Shown: positions 51,179 to 59,467 of the stretch, one piece after another
How positions within the stretch are numbered: position 1 is the stretch's first letter
Layout: every line of letters starts with the position of its first letter
Assembly: GCF_003584105.1 (NCBI RefSeq)
Contig: NZ_QXFO01000022.1
Location: 131,501-195,500 of the forward strand
Reading direction: 5' to 3'
Source: Flagellimonas taeanensis
Lineage (GTDB): Bacteria > Bacteroidota > Bacteroidia > Flavobacteriales > Flavobacteriaceae
DNA: 64,000 bases
Notes under the pieces: model-generated
The model's database searches: none
Told to the model about the DNA's origin: nothing
The model's input: the letters and a program-made list of their open reading frames with translations, nothing else
Program-made: the position numbers and the translations under genes

Positions 51179-52855
51179 ATGAAAGCATACGTAATAGGAC
51201 TTGATTATGGTTCCGATTCGGTAAGGGCTGTACTGATCGACACCCAAAATGGTACAGAGCTGGCCTCTGAAGTGTTTTGGTATCCCAGATGGAAGGCGCA
51301 AAAATATTGCAGGCCGGAGATCAACCAGTTCCGTCAGCATCCATTGGACCATATCGAAGGATTGGAGCAGACCATACGGGCCGTGATGAAGCAAAGCGGC
51401 GTGTCCCCGGAAACCGTCAAGGGAATCTGTATCGATACCACTGGATCTTCCCCAATGCCGATTGCCGAAGATGGAACAGCATTGGCCATGGTGCCAGGAT
51501 TTGAGGAGAACCCAAATGCCATGATGGTGCTTTGGAAAGACCATACCGCAGTAAAAGAGGCCAACGAGATCAACGAATTGGCCCGAACTTGGGGAGGGGA
51601 AGATTTTACCAAATACGAAGGGGGCATCTATTCTTCCGAATGGTTCTGGGCCAAAATACTCCATGTGGCCAGAGCTGATAAAGAGGTGGTCAATGCCACC
51701 CATACTTGGATGGAACATTGTGATTATGTCACCTATCTTCTGGCTGATGAAAAGGATCTTAAAAAATTCAAGAGAAGCAGATGTGCAGCAGGCCACAAGG
51801 CGATGTGGCACGAAAGCTGGGGCGGACTTCCAGACGCGGAATTTTTAGCAAAACTGGACCCTTATCTGGCATCGCTTCGCGGAAACTTATACCATGAAAC
51901 CTATACTTCCGATGAGGTGGCAGGCCATCTAAATAAAGAATGGGCAAGTAAACTGGGTTTGACCACCAACACGGTCATTGCCGTAGGAACTTTTGATGCC
52001 CATGCAGGTGCCGTAGGTGCCAAAGTGGACCATCATGCCCTGGTCAGGGTCATGGGGACTTCCACATGCGATATTATGGTGTCTCCCAAAGAAGCAGTGG
52101 GCAGCAAAACGGTCAAGGGAATCTGCGGGCAGGTAGATGGTTCCGTAATCCCGGGAATGATTGGGCTTGAGGCAGGGCAATCCGCTTTTGGTGATGTGCT
52201 CGCATGGTTCAAAGATCTATTGGAATGGCCCATGGACCATCTGATTATGGAATCAACCGTGCTTTCAGAGGCGCAAAAACAAGAACTTCAGGCTGAAGTG
52301 GAATCAAAATTCATTCGCACCTTGTCCGAACAAGCAGAGGGGATTCCTTTGACGGAGTCTGTTCCCATTGCTTTGGATTGGGTGAACGGGCGAAGGACAC
52401 CGGATGCCAATCAAGAGTTGAAAAGTGCCATTGCCGGTATCTCATTGGGGACCACGGCACCACATATATTCAAATCCTTGGTGAATGCTATCTGTTTTGG
52501 TGCCAAAATGATCGTGGACCGTTTTGAAGAAGAAGGGGTAAAGATCGAGACCGTGATCGGTATCGGTGGGGTGGCACGAAAATCCCCTTTCATTATGCAG
52601 ACTTTGGCCAATGTGCTGAACATGCCCATCAAGGTGGCCGAGTCCGATCAGGCCCCTGCATTGGGAGCGGCAATATATGCGGCCGTGGCATCGGGAATCC
52701 ATAAAAATGTGATCGAAGCTAGCAAGATCATGGGCAGTGGCTTTGAAGCGGAATATGTGCCAGAGCCCTCCCAAGTGGAGACCTATGCCCAATTATTGGG
52801 AGAATACAAGGCCCTTGGGAGCTTTGTGGAAGAACGAACCAACAAAAACAAATAA
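51179..52855 (+). CDS. araB: Ribulokinase
   Basis: A 558-residue FGGY-family kinase that phosphorylates L-ribulose to L-ribulose-5-phosphate. The start is chosen at the ATG at 51179 because it gives the conserved opening MKAYVIGLDYGSDSVRAVLID. An in-frame ATG at 51140 would add 13 residues that fit no homologue. Other landmarks are GICIDTTGSSPMPI near residue 81, GTFDAHAGAVGAKVD near residue 266, IPGMIGLEAGQSAFGDVLAWF near residue 323 and GIGGVARKSPFIMQTLANVL near residue 462 (adenosine-binding region). It is separated from the downstream araD by 3 bp. Confidence 0.95.
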   Translation: MKAYVIGLDYGSDSVRAVLIDTQNGTELASEVFWYPRWKAQKYCRPEINQFRQHPLDHIEGLEQTIRAVMKQSGVSPETVKGICIDTTGSSPMPIAEDGTALAMVPGFEENPNAMMVLWKDHTAVKEANEINELARTWGGEDFTKYEGGIYSSEWFWAKILHVARADKEVVNATHTWMEHCDYVTYLLADEKDLKKFKRSRCAAGHKAMWHESWGGLPDAEFLAKLDPYLASLRGNLYHETYTSDEVAGHLNKEWASKLGLTTNTVIAVGTFDAHAGAVGAKVDHHALVRVMGTSTCDIMVSPKEAVGSKTVKGICGQVDGSVIPGMIGLEAGQSAFGDVLAWFKDLLEWPMDHLIMESTVLSEAQKQELQAEVESKFIRTLSEQAEGIPLTESVPIALDWVNGRRTPDANQELKSAIAGISLGTTAPHIFKSLVNAICFGAKMIVDRFEEEGVKIETVIGIGGVARKSPFIMQTLANVLNMPIKVAESDQAPALGAAIYAAVASGIHKNVIEASKIMGSGFEAEYVPEPSQVETYAQLLGEYKALGSFVEERTNKNK

Positions 52856-52858
52856 GAT

Positions 52859-53560
52859 ATGGGCTCAAAATACAAATCGCTTAAAGAAGAATGTTATGAG
52901 GCCAACATGGAGCTGAATGCCCTTGGTTTGGTCATCTATACCTTTGGGAACGTGAGTGCCGTGGATAGGGGAAATTCGGTTTTTGCCATCAAGCCCAGCG
53001 GTGTGCCTTATGAAACATTAAAACCTGAGGATATTGTCATCGTGGATTACGATAACCAAGTGGTGGAAGGGAAATTAAGACCTTCATCAGACACCAAGAC
53101 CCATAGCTATCTCTACAAAAATTGGGAAAACATCGGCGGAGTGGCACACACCCATGCCATGTATTCCGTATCCTGGGCACAAGCCCAATTGGACATCCCG
53201 ATTTTTGGTACCACCCATGCGGACCATCTCACACATGACATTCCCTGCGCCCCGCCCATGGCGGACGAACTCATCCAAGGGAACTACGAGCACAATACCG
53301 GAATCCAAATCTTGGACTGCTTCAAGGAAAGAGGGTTGGATCATAATGAAGTGGAAATGATATTGATAGGAAACCATGGTCCGTTCGCTTGGGGCAAAAA
53401 TGCGGCAAAAGCGGTCTATAACACCAAAGTTTTGGAAACCGTGGCACAAATGGCCTATTTGACCCTACAGATAAATCCCGATGCACCAAGACTAAAAGAA
53501 TCACTCATAAAAAAACACTACGAGCGTAAGCATGGTAAAAATGCCTATTACGGTCAATAA
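52859..53560 (+). CDS. araD: L-ribulose-5-phosphate 4-epimerase
   Basis: A 233-residue class II aldolase-fold epimerase, which converts L-ribulose-5-phosphate to D-xylulose-5-phosphate. Zinc ligands are in VAHTHAMYSVSWAQA near residue 96 and NHGPFAWG near residue 171. TFGNVSAVDR near residue 23 and KPSGVPYETL near residue 42 form the phosphate-binding region. Length matches the family. It lies between araB and araA and completes the isomerase pathway. Confidence 0.95.
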   Translation: MGSKYKSLKEECYEANMELNALGLVIYTFGNVSAVDRGNSVFAIKPSGVPYETLKPEDIVIVDYDNQVVEGKLRPSSDTKTHSYLYKNWENIGGVAHTHAMYSVSWAQAQLDIPIFGTTHADHLTHDIPCAPPMADELIQGNYEHNTGIQILDCFKERGLDHNEVEMILIGNHGPFAWGKNAAKAVYNTKVLETVAQMAYLTLQINPDAPRLKESLIKKHYERKHGKNAYYGQ

Positions 53561-53577
53561 TATAATTTTACATCTAA

Positions 53578-55083
53578 ATGAAAATAGCTTCTAAAGAAAT
53601 CTGGTTCGTGACCGGAAGTCAACACTTATATGGCCCAGAAACCTTGAAACAGGTGGCCTCTAATTCCCAAAGTATAGTGGACGGACTCAATGGATCGGGC
53701 CAATTGCCCATCAACTTGGTCTTTAAACCGATAGTGACCACTCCCGATGACATCCTAAAATTGTGCCGCGAAGCCAGTAACGACCCTTCCTGTATCGGCC
53801 TGGTAGCTTGGATGCACACCTTTTCGCCTTCCAAAATGTGGATTGCCGGACTTACTGCACTGAGCAAACCCTTGTGCCACCTGCATACCCAGTTCAATGC
53901 AGAGATTCCCTGGGAAAATATCGATATGGACTTCATGAACTTGAACCAATCTGCTCACGGTGACCGGGAATTTGGATTTATGATGTCCCGCATGCGAAAG
54001 AACCGAAAAGTGATTGTGGGCCATTGGAAAAGTGAAAGGGTGCAACAAAAACTGGGTGTTTTTGCCCGTGTGGCGTTGGGCGCCGATGAACTTCGGCATA
54101 TGAAAGTGGCCCGTTTTGGGGACAATATGAGGGAAGTAGCCGTTACCGAAGGTGATAAAGTGGCCGCACAGATGCGTTTTGGTGTGGCTGTCAATGGATA
54201 TGACTCTTCGGATATCACGGGCCGTATCGATGCGCTGGACCAAAAGGGAGTGAATCAACTCCTTGAAGAATATGAAACGACATATACCCTGTCGGATGCA
54301 TTGCAAAAAAATGGAGCGAAACGCCAATCCTTGGTGGAAGCGGCCAAAATTGAACTCGGACTTCGCACATTTTTGGAAGAAGGAGGCTTCAAGGCATTTA
54401 CCGACACCTTCGAAAATCTGGGCGTTCTAAAACAATTGCCAGGAATTGCCGTGCAAAGGCTCATGGCCGATGGTTATGGATTTGGGGGCGAGGGTGACTG
54501 GAAAACAGCGGCCATGCTCAGGAGCATGAAGGTGATGGCCCAAGGACTGAAAGGAGGCACCTCTTTTATGGAAGATTACACCTACCATTTTACCCCGCAA
54601 AAGGAATATGTGTTGGGATCCCATATGCTGGAAATCTGCCCGTCCATAGCCAGTGAAAAAGCTTCATGTGAGGTACACCCCTTGGGAATCGGGGGCAAAG
54701 AAGACCCTGTTCGGTTGGTCTTCAATTCCCCTGCGGGAAATGCGATCAATGCTTCTTTGGTCGATATGGGAAACCGCTTTCGGTTGATCGTCAACGAAGT
54801 GGAGGCTGTGGAGCCTATGGCCAATTTGCCAAAATTGCCCGTTGCTAGGGTGCTTTGGGAGCCAAAACCCAACCTGGACATAGCGGCAACGGCATGGATC
54901 TATGCAGGTGGCGCACACCATACCGTGTATTCCCAAGCATTGGACACTGAATATATGGAAGATTTTGCCGATATTTTCGGAATTGAACTCTTGGTGATCG
55001 ATGCCGATACCAAGATCAGGAATTTCAAAGACCAATTGCATGCCAATGAAGCCTACTATCATTTGTTTCAGCATGGTATGTAG
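53578..55083 (+). CDS. araA: L-arabinose isomerase
   Basis: A 501-residue enzyme that converts L-arabinose to L-ribulose. It opens with [38 protein letters not shown] is near residue 80 and [12 protein letters not shown] near residue 100. Metal-binding Glu and His residues sit in [14 protein letters not shown] (Glu near 305), FMEDYTYHF (Glu near 330) and [12 protein letters not shown] (His near 347), with a further His in [10 protein letters not shown] near residue 444. Length is that of bacterial AraA. It lies 17 bp after araD; the gap to the mutarotase gene is 42 bp. Confidence 0.96.
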   Translation: MKIASKEIWFVTGSQHLYGPETLKQVASNSQSIVDGLNGSGQLPINLVFKPIVTTPDDILKLCREASNDPSCIGLVAWMHTFSPSKMWIAGLTALSKPLCHLHTQFNAEIPWENIDMDFMNLNQSAHGDREFGFMMSRMRKNRKVIVGHWKSERVQQKLGVFARVALGADELRHMKVARFGDNMREVAVTEGDKVAAQMRFGVAVNGYDSSDITGRIDALDQKGVNQLLEEYETTYTLSDALQKNGAKRQSLVEAAKIELGLRTFLEEGGFKAFTDTFENLGVLKQLPGIAVQRLMADGYGFGGEGDWKTAAMLRSMKVMAQGLKGGTSFMEDYTYHFTPQKEYVLGSHMLEICPSIASEKASCEVHPLGIGGKEDPVRLVFNSPAGNAINASLVDMGNRFRLIVNEVEAVEPMANLPKLPVARVLWEPKPNLDIAATAWIYAGGAHHTVYSQALDTEYMEDFADIFGIELLVIDADTKIRNFKDQLHANEAYYHLFQHGM

Positions 55084-55125
55084 CCAATACAGACTAAAGA
55101 TTAACTAACAAACAAACAGATTATC

Positions 55126-56310
55126 ATGAGGACAGCACAACCTTCCCTTTTTTGTTTTGTTTTTCTCCTAACACTTTTAAATTTGGGATGTAAGGAAAAC
55201 AAAAAAGAAAGCCAACCAAGTATGGAAACCACAGATGCCCAACAAGGGAAAGATTTTATTGAGAAGCGCATTTTTGGAAAAATGCCGGATGGGCAGACAG
55301 TGGAAAAATACACCTTGAGGAATGCCTCGGGAATGGAAATCGATGTGATCACCTATGGTGGTATCATCACACGTTGGACGGCCCCGGACAAAAATGGTTC
55401 GTATGAAGACATTGTCCTAGGGTTTGACGATTTGCAACAATACCTTGATGGAAACCCCTATTTTGGGGCCTTGATAGGCAGATACGGCAACCGTATCGCC
55501 AACGGAAAGTTCAGTTTGGATGGTGAGACCTATACCCTCGCTACCAACGATGGCGAGAATCATCTCCATGGTGGCGAAAAGGGCTTTGATAAGGTACTTT
55601 GGCAAGCCAAAGGGGAGAGTGCCGCCGATGGTGCATCACTGGAGCTGATCTATACCAGTGCCGATGGGGAGGAAGGATATCCAGGCAAACTGGACGTGAA
55701 GGTCACCTATACCCTGACTGGCGACAATGAACTGGATGTGCGCTACGAGGCCACAACGGACAAGCCTACCATTGTGAACCTTACCCAACACAGCTACTTT
55801 AACCTTTCGGGTGATTTTACCCAAAGTGTACTCGATCACGAACTTTTCTTGGATGCCGACAGTTATCTGCCCGTTGATGGTGGACTTATCCCGACTGGGG
55901 AGTTTCGTGATGTGTCGGGAACCCCGTTTGATTTCAAACAACCCAAATTGATAGGCAAGGAGATCAATGCCGAAGATGGGCAGTTGAAATTGGGCAAAGG
56001 ATATGACCACTGTTGGGTACTCAATCCCAAAGAAGGCAATTATGGTCTGGCTGCAGCCGCATATCATCCTAAAACGGGACGTTTATTGGAGGTGTATACA
56101 AATGAGCCCGGAATTCAATTCTATAGCGGAAACTTTTTGGATGGCACCTTGCCCGCACAAAAAGGTGGAACCTATGGGCAAAGAGCAGGATTTTGTTTGG
56201 AGACCCAACATTATCCCGATACCCCCAACCAAGAAGGATTTCCTTCCGTTAGGCTGAACCCTGGCGAGACCTATTCATCCAGGACCACGTTTAAACTATC
56301 TACCAAATAA
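55126..56310 (+). CDS. galM: Aldose 1-epimerase (galactose mutarotase), lipoprotein
   Basis: A 394-residue lipoprotein (FVFLLTLLNLGCKENKKES, lipidated Cys22) of the GalM family. Landmarks are ITYGGIITRWTAPDKNG near residue 68, GRYGNRIANGKF near residue 122, NHLHGGEKGFDKVLW near residue 145, where the His is structural/catalytic, LTQHSYFNL near residue 222 (second catalytic His) and the terminal PGETYSSRTTFKL. The catalytic Glu is probably in FCLETQHYPD near residue 362. It interconverts sugar anomers and is placed in the periplasm between hydrolases and the symporter, so it probably supplies the anomer that the importer or isomerase prefers. Confidence 0.93.
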   Translation: MRTAQPSLFCFVFLLTLLNLGCKENKKESQPSMETTDAQQGKDFIEKRIFGKMPDGQTVEKYTLRNASGMEIDVITYGGIITRWTAPDKNGSYEDIVLGFDDLQQYLDGNPYFGALIGRYGNRIANGKFSLDGETYTLATNDGENHLHGGEKGFDKVLWQAKGESAADGASLELIYTSADGEEGYPGKLDVKVTYTLTGDNELDVRYEATTDKPTIVNLTQHSYFNLSGDFTQSVLDHELFLDADSYLPVDGGLIPTGEFRDVSGTPFDFKQPKLIGKEINAEDGQLKLGKGYDHCWVLNPKEGNYGLAAAAYHPKTGRLLEVYTNEPGIQFYSGNFLDGTLPAQKGGTYGQRAGFCLETQHYPDTPNQEGFPSVRLNPGETYSSRTTFKLSTK

Positions 56311-56317
56311 GCAGGAC

Positions 56318-57937
56318 ATGAGGACATTGGATACTTTTGATTGGATTACTATATCCGCTTATTTTGTTGTGCTTTTAGGAATCGCCGTTTGGGTGATACG
56401 CAAGAAAAAGGAAAGCACGGAAGATTATTTCCTTGCCGGTAGAAATGTGGGATGGTTTGTGGTGGGTGCCTCCATTTTCGCCTCCAACATAGGTTCCGAA
56501 CACGTTGTGGGACTTGCTGGTGCTGGTGCCGGTAACCGTTTGCCCATGCTCATTTATGAGATACAGGCATGGGTGGTGCTCATCTTGGGATGGGTATTTT
56601 TGCCTTTCTATGCACGGGCAGGTGTCTTCACTATGCCAGAATTCTTGGAGAAGCGTTTTGATGCACGGTCCAGATGGATTCTTTCCGTATTTTCCATTGT
56701 GGCCTATGTGCTCACCAAAATATCGGTGACCATTTATGCAGGTGGAATCGTGGTTTCTGCCTTATTGGGCATCGATTTCTGGACGGGGGCCATCGCTACT
56801 GTGGTCTTGACAGGGGTCTATACCGTTCTGGGCGGGATGCGTGCCGTGGTCTATACCGAAACCCTTCAGGCCATAATATTGGTTATCGGTGCTGCTGCCC
56901 TTACCCTCATCGGTCTGGACCATGTGGGAGGTTGGCAGAGCATGAAAGAGACCGTTACCCCGGAATACCTTAATATGTGGCGATCCGCTTCCGATCCCGA
57001 TTTCCCATGGCCATCCCTTTTTATTGCGAGTACGATCACGGGAATTTGGTATTGGTGTACGGATCAGTACATTGTCCAAAGGGCTCTTACGGCAAAGAAC
57101 ATCAAAGAGGGTAGGAGAGGGACCATTTTTGGCGCCCTGTTGAAGTTGATGCCTGTTTTCCTCTTTCTGATTCCTGGCGTTATTGCTTTGACCTTAAAAA
57201 TGCGCGGTGAACTGGATTGGGACAGCCCAGATGAGGCTTTCCCCGTTCTGATGAGCAACCTGTTGCCATCCGGATTGCGCGGTCTGGTCGCGGCAGGACT
57301 TTTGGCAGCATTGATGAGTTCCCTGGCCTCTGTTTTCAATTCATGTTCCACGCTGTTCACAGTAGATATCTACAAAAAATTACGACCCAACACACCAGAG
57401 AAAAAATTGGTAAGGACGGGACAGATTGCTACGGTGATCGTGGTGATCATCGGTATCATTTGGATTCCTATCATGGCCAACATATCGGGAGTCCTTTACG
57501 AATACCTTCAAAGTGTACAATCCTATATAGCCCCGCCGATCACGGCCGTTTTCCTGTTGGGGATATTCCACAAGCGTATCAATGCACAAGGAGCTTTTAT
57601 CACCCTTGTTGTTGGATTTATAGTGGGGGCACTAAGGATTATTCTGGAATTGGTGAAAGAATCCTTGGATCCTGGAAGTTTCTGGTTCCTTTTGGGAGAT
57701 ATGAACTTCCTATCCTTTGCATCGTGGTTCTTCCTGTTCTGTATCGTGTTGATACTGGTGGTAAGCTATGCGACCAAGGCACCTTCGGAAGAAAAATTGC
57801 AGAACCTCACCTATGCCACTATTTCTGAGGAGGAAAAAAGTAAGAACAAAAGCAGTTACAACTGGAAGGACATTGTCATTTCCCTCCTTATTGTGACCAT
57901 TGTCATCTATGTGATGGTGTGGTTCAATGGGAAGTAG
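56318..57937 (+). CDS. Sodium/solute symporter (SSS family), probable L-arabinose importer
   Basis: A 539-residue inner-membrane protein with about 14 hydrophobic segments, of the sodium:solute symporter family and the SGLT branch. The signature ADYFLAGRN-like text is EDYFLAGRNVGWFVVGASIFASNIGSEHVVGLAGAGA near residue 31-66. WCTDQYIVQRALTAKNI near residue 247 and GLVAAGLLAALMSSLASVFNSCSTLFTVDIY near residue 325-355 are typical sugar-SGLT regions. It is last gene of the arabinose operon, 7 bp after galM, and probably imports free L-arabinose released by the periplasmic hydrolases. It resembles the sugar transporters rather than the proline (PutP) ones by context, but a role in hydroxyproline uptake cannot be excluded. 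Confidence 0.9.
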   Translation: MRTLDTFDWITISAYFVVLLGIAVWVIRKKKESTEDYFLAGRNVGWFVVGASIFASNIGSEHVVGLAGAGAGNRLPMLIYEIQAWVVLILGWVFLPFYARAGVFTMPEFLEKRFDARSRWILSVFSIVAYVLTKISVTIYAGGIVVSALLGIDFWTGAIATVVLTGVYTVLGGMRAVVYTETLQAIILVIGAAALTLIGLDHVGGWQSMKETVTPEYLNMWRSASDPDFPWPSLFIASTITGIWYWCTDQYIVQRALTAKNIKEGRRGTIFGALLKLMPVFLFLIPGVIALTLKMRGELDWDSPDEAFPVLMSNLLPSGLRGLVAAGLLAALMSSLASVFNSCSTLFTVDIYKKLRPNTPEKKLVRTGQIATVIVVIIGIIWIPIMANISGVLYEYLQSVQSYIAPPITAVFLLGIFHKRINAQGAFITLVVGFIVGALRIILELVKESLDPGSFWFLLGDMNFLSFASWFFLFCIVLILVVSYATKAPSEEKLQNLTYATISEEEKSKNKSSYNWKDIVISLLIVTIVIYVMVWFNGK

Positions 57938-57960
57938 TATTGTCCAAAGAACTTCTTAGC

Positions 57961-58032
57961 TGTCAGTTCGAGCGCAGTCGAGACCTACATCCGTATCAAA
58001 ACCAATAGGTTTCGACTACGCTTAACCTGACA
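57961..58032. repeat. Palindromic intergenic element (REP-like)
   Basis: Left arm TGTCAGTTCGAGCGCAGTCG plus AGACCT, right arm AGGTTTCGACTACGCTTAAC plus CTGACA, around a 21-base loop. The arms pair over most of their 26 bases. It shares TTCGACTACGCT with the decayed copy at 7211-7270. It lies at the convergent end of the arabinose operon and the efflux operon. The rest of the 219-bp gap is unremarkable. Confidence 0.7.
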
Positions 58033-58156
58033 ACACCTGAATTTGATTCAAGGAATATCCGAATATCAGCATAGATTTAAGACAAAGTCCAGTTTCTTGA
58101 CTCTAAAAGCGAAGCGGTCTTTTATATGCCCTGTATCAAGACAATAGTTTTGAGGT

Positions 58157-59467
58157 TTATATCTCCAGGTTTCCCGCCAATTGTTTCAGCACAATCTCGG
58201 ATAGTTTGGCCTGGAATTTTGCATTGCTGAGCCGTACACTGGCATTGATGTAGTTCAACTGTGCCGTTCTGAACTCTATGGTGGGAATGATACCGATCCG
58301 GTATTTTTCCATGGTAATCTCCAGATTTTCTTTGGCAATGCTCTCGTTCCTTTCTTCAAGCTCCATGAGGCTTATGTTGGTCAGATAGGTCTGGTAAGTG
58401 GTGTTCACCAAAGATATCAGCGCCTGTTCTTGTTGGGCAATGGCAATTTCAGCATTCTCTAGGGCCACTTTTCCCATTTTCTCGTTCCTGTTCTGGTTGA
58501 AACCATCGAACAGATTAAGCGTAGCCCCGAAACCATAGCTGAATCCCTTGGATTCTGAACTTATGGCAAAGCCCAACTCTGATTTGGAATTGCCAATGTT
58601 GTACCCAGAGGTCACAAATACGGACGGATAACGGGCCGCCTTGATCTGCTTGAGTTCCAGTTCGCTGATGCGCTTGTTTATTTTTTCGGCCTGCAGTTGT
58701 GGGTTTTCCTCAGCTACCTTGGTTTCCAGTTCGTCCAACACCAATTTCTGGTCCACGAAAATCTCAGGAATTACCTTGAAATCGATTTTCAGGTCACGGG
58801 CCAATTGTTCATTCAGTTGGGTCTTGGTGTTCTTGTAGAGTTCTTGTTGGCGCTGCATCAGGGTCTGGTCCGTATTGAGGTCCACTTGGGCGTTCAGTAC
58901 TTCCAATTTGGATGCCTTACCTATGGTAAAACGGTTCTGGGCCAGTTCCACACGTTGCTCCGAAATGATGAGGGTACTGTCCAAGGCAGATAGCTGTTGC
59001 TGTTGTTGTACGAGGTCATAGTAGGTGATCATGACCTCTCCAACAGTGGTCAAGATCGCCTGTTTCAATTCGGCTTCACCCAATTTTTTGGTTTCCTTCA
59101 GCTGCTCGTAATTGGCGAACATGCGAAGACCATCAAAAACGGTCCACTCCAAGGCCACACCATAATTGAAGTTGCTGTTTTTTACATTGTCCCGATCCTG
59201 AACAGTACCATCATTACGGACTTGGGTCAAACTTTGTATGGTGTTGTTGTCATTCAGATTGGCCCCGACCTGAGGAAGCATTCCAGCCTGTCCCGGGGTA
59301 GTGCCCAACGCGTCTATCTTCAGTTCGTTACGGGCTGTCTTTATTTGATAATTGTTCTCAAGGGCTATTTTGACCGCATCTTGCACGGTAAGGATTTCCT
59401 GTGCATTGGCCAAAGCAATGCTGCCCAGTACGAATATAAAAATGCTTATTCGCTGCTTAATGTCCAT
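58157..59467 (-). CDS. TolC-family outer membrane efflux protein
   Basis: A 436-residue outer-membrane channel protein. A signal peptide ends LGSIALANAQ (residue ~22). Two repeats of long coiled-coil helices follow the TolC plan: LTVQDAVKIALENNYQIKTARNEL near residue 26 and AQVDLNTDQTLMQRQQELYKNTKTQLNEQLAR near residue 205. The repeat occurs again in the second half, ending with TIEFRTAQLNYINASVRLSNAKFQ and VLKQLAGNLEI. It is third gene of the efflux operon and overlaps the RND gene by 11 bp. With its partners it makes a trans-envelope export channel. Confidence 0.93.
   Translation of the reverse strand: MDIKQRISIFIFVLGSIALANAQEILTVQDAVKIALENNYQIKTARNELKIDALGTTPGQAGMLPQVGANLNDNNTIQSLTQVRNDGTVQDRDNVKNSNFNYGVALEWTVFDGLRMFANYEQLKETKKLGEAELKQAILTTVGEVMITYYDLVQQQQQLSALDSTLIISEQRVELAQNRFTIGKASKLEVLNAQVDLNTDQTLMQRQQELYKNTKTQLNEQLARDLKIDFKVIPEIFVDQKLVLDELETKVAEENPQLQAEKINKRISELELKQIKAARYPSVFVTSGYNIGNSKSELGFAISSESKGFSYGFGATLNLFDGFNQNRNEKMGKVALENAEIAIAQQEQALISLVNTTYQTYLTNISLMELEERNESIAKENLEITMEKYRIGIIPTIEFRTAQLNYINASVRLSNAKFQAKLSEIVLKQLAGNLEI

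Noticed and set aside
12237-57937. The whole catabolic region as a recent mobile island
   Set aside because: No integrase, tRNA end, flanking direct repeats or insertion sequence were seen, and base composition looks like that of the flanks.
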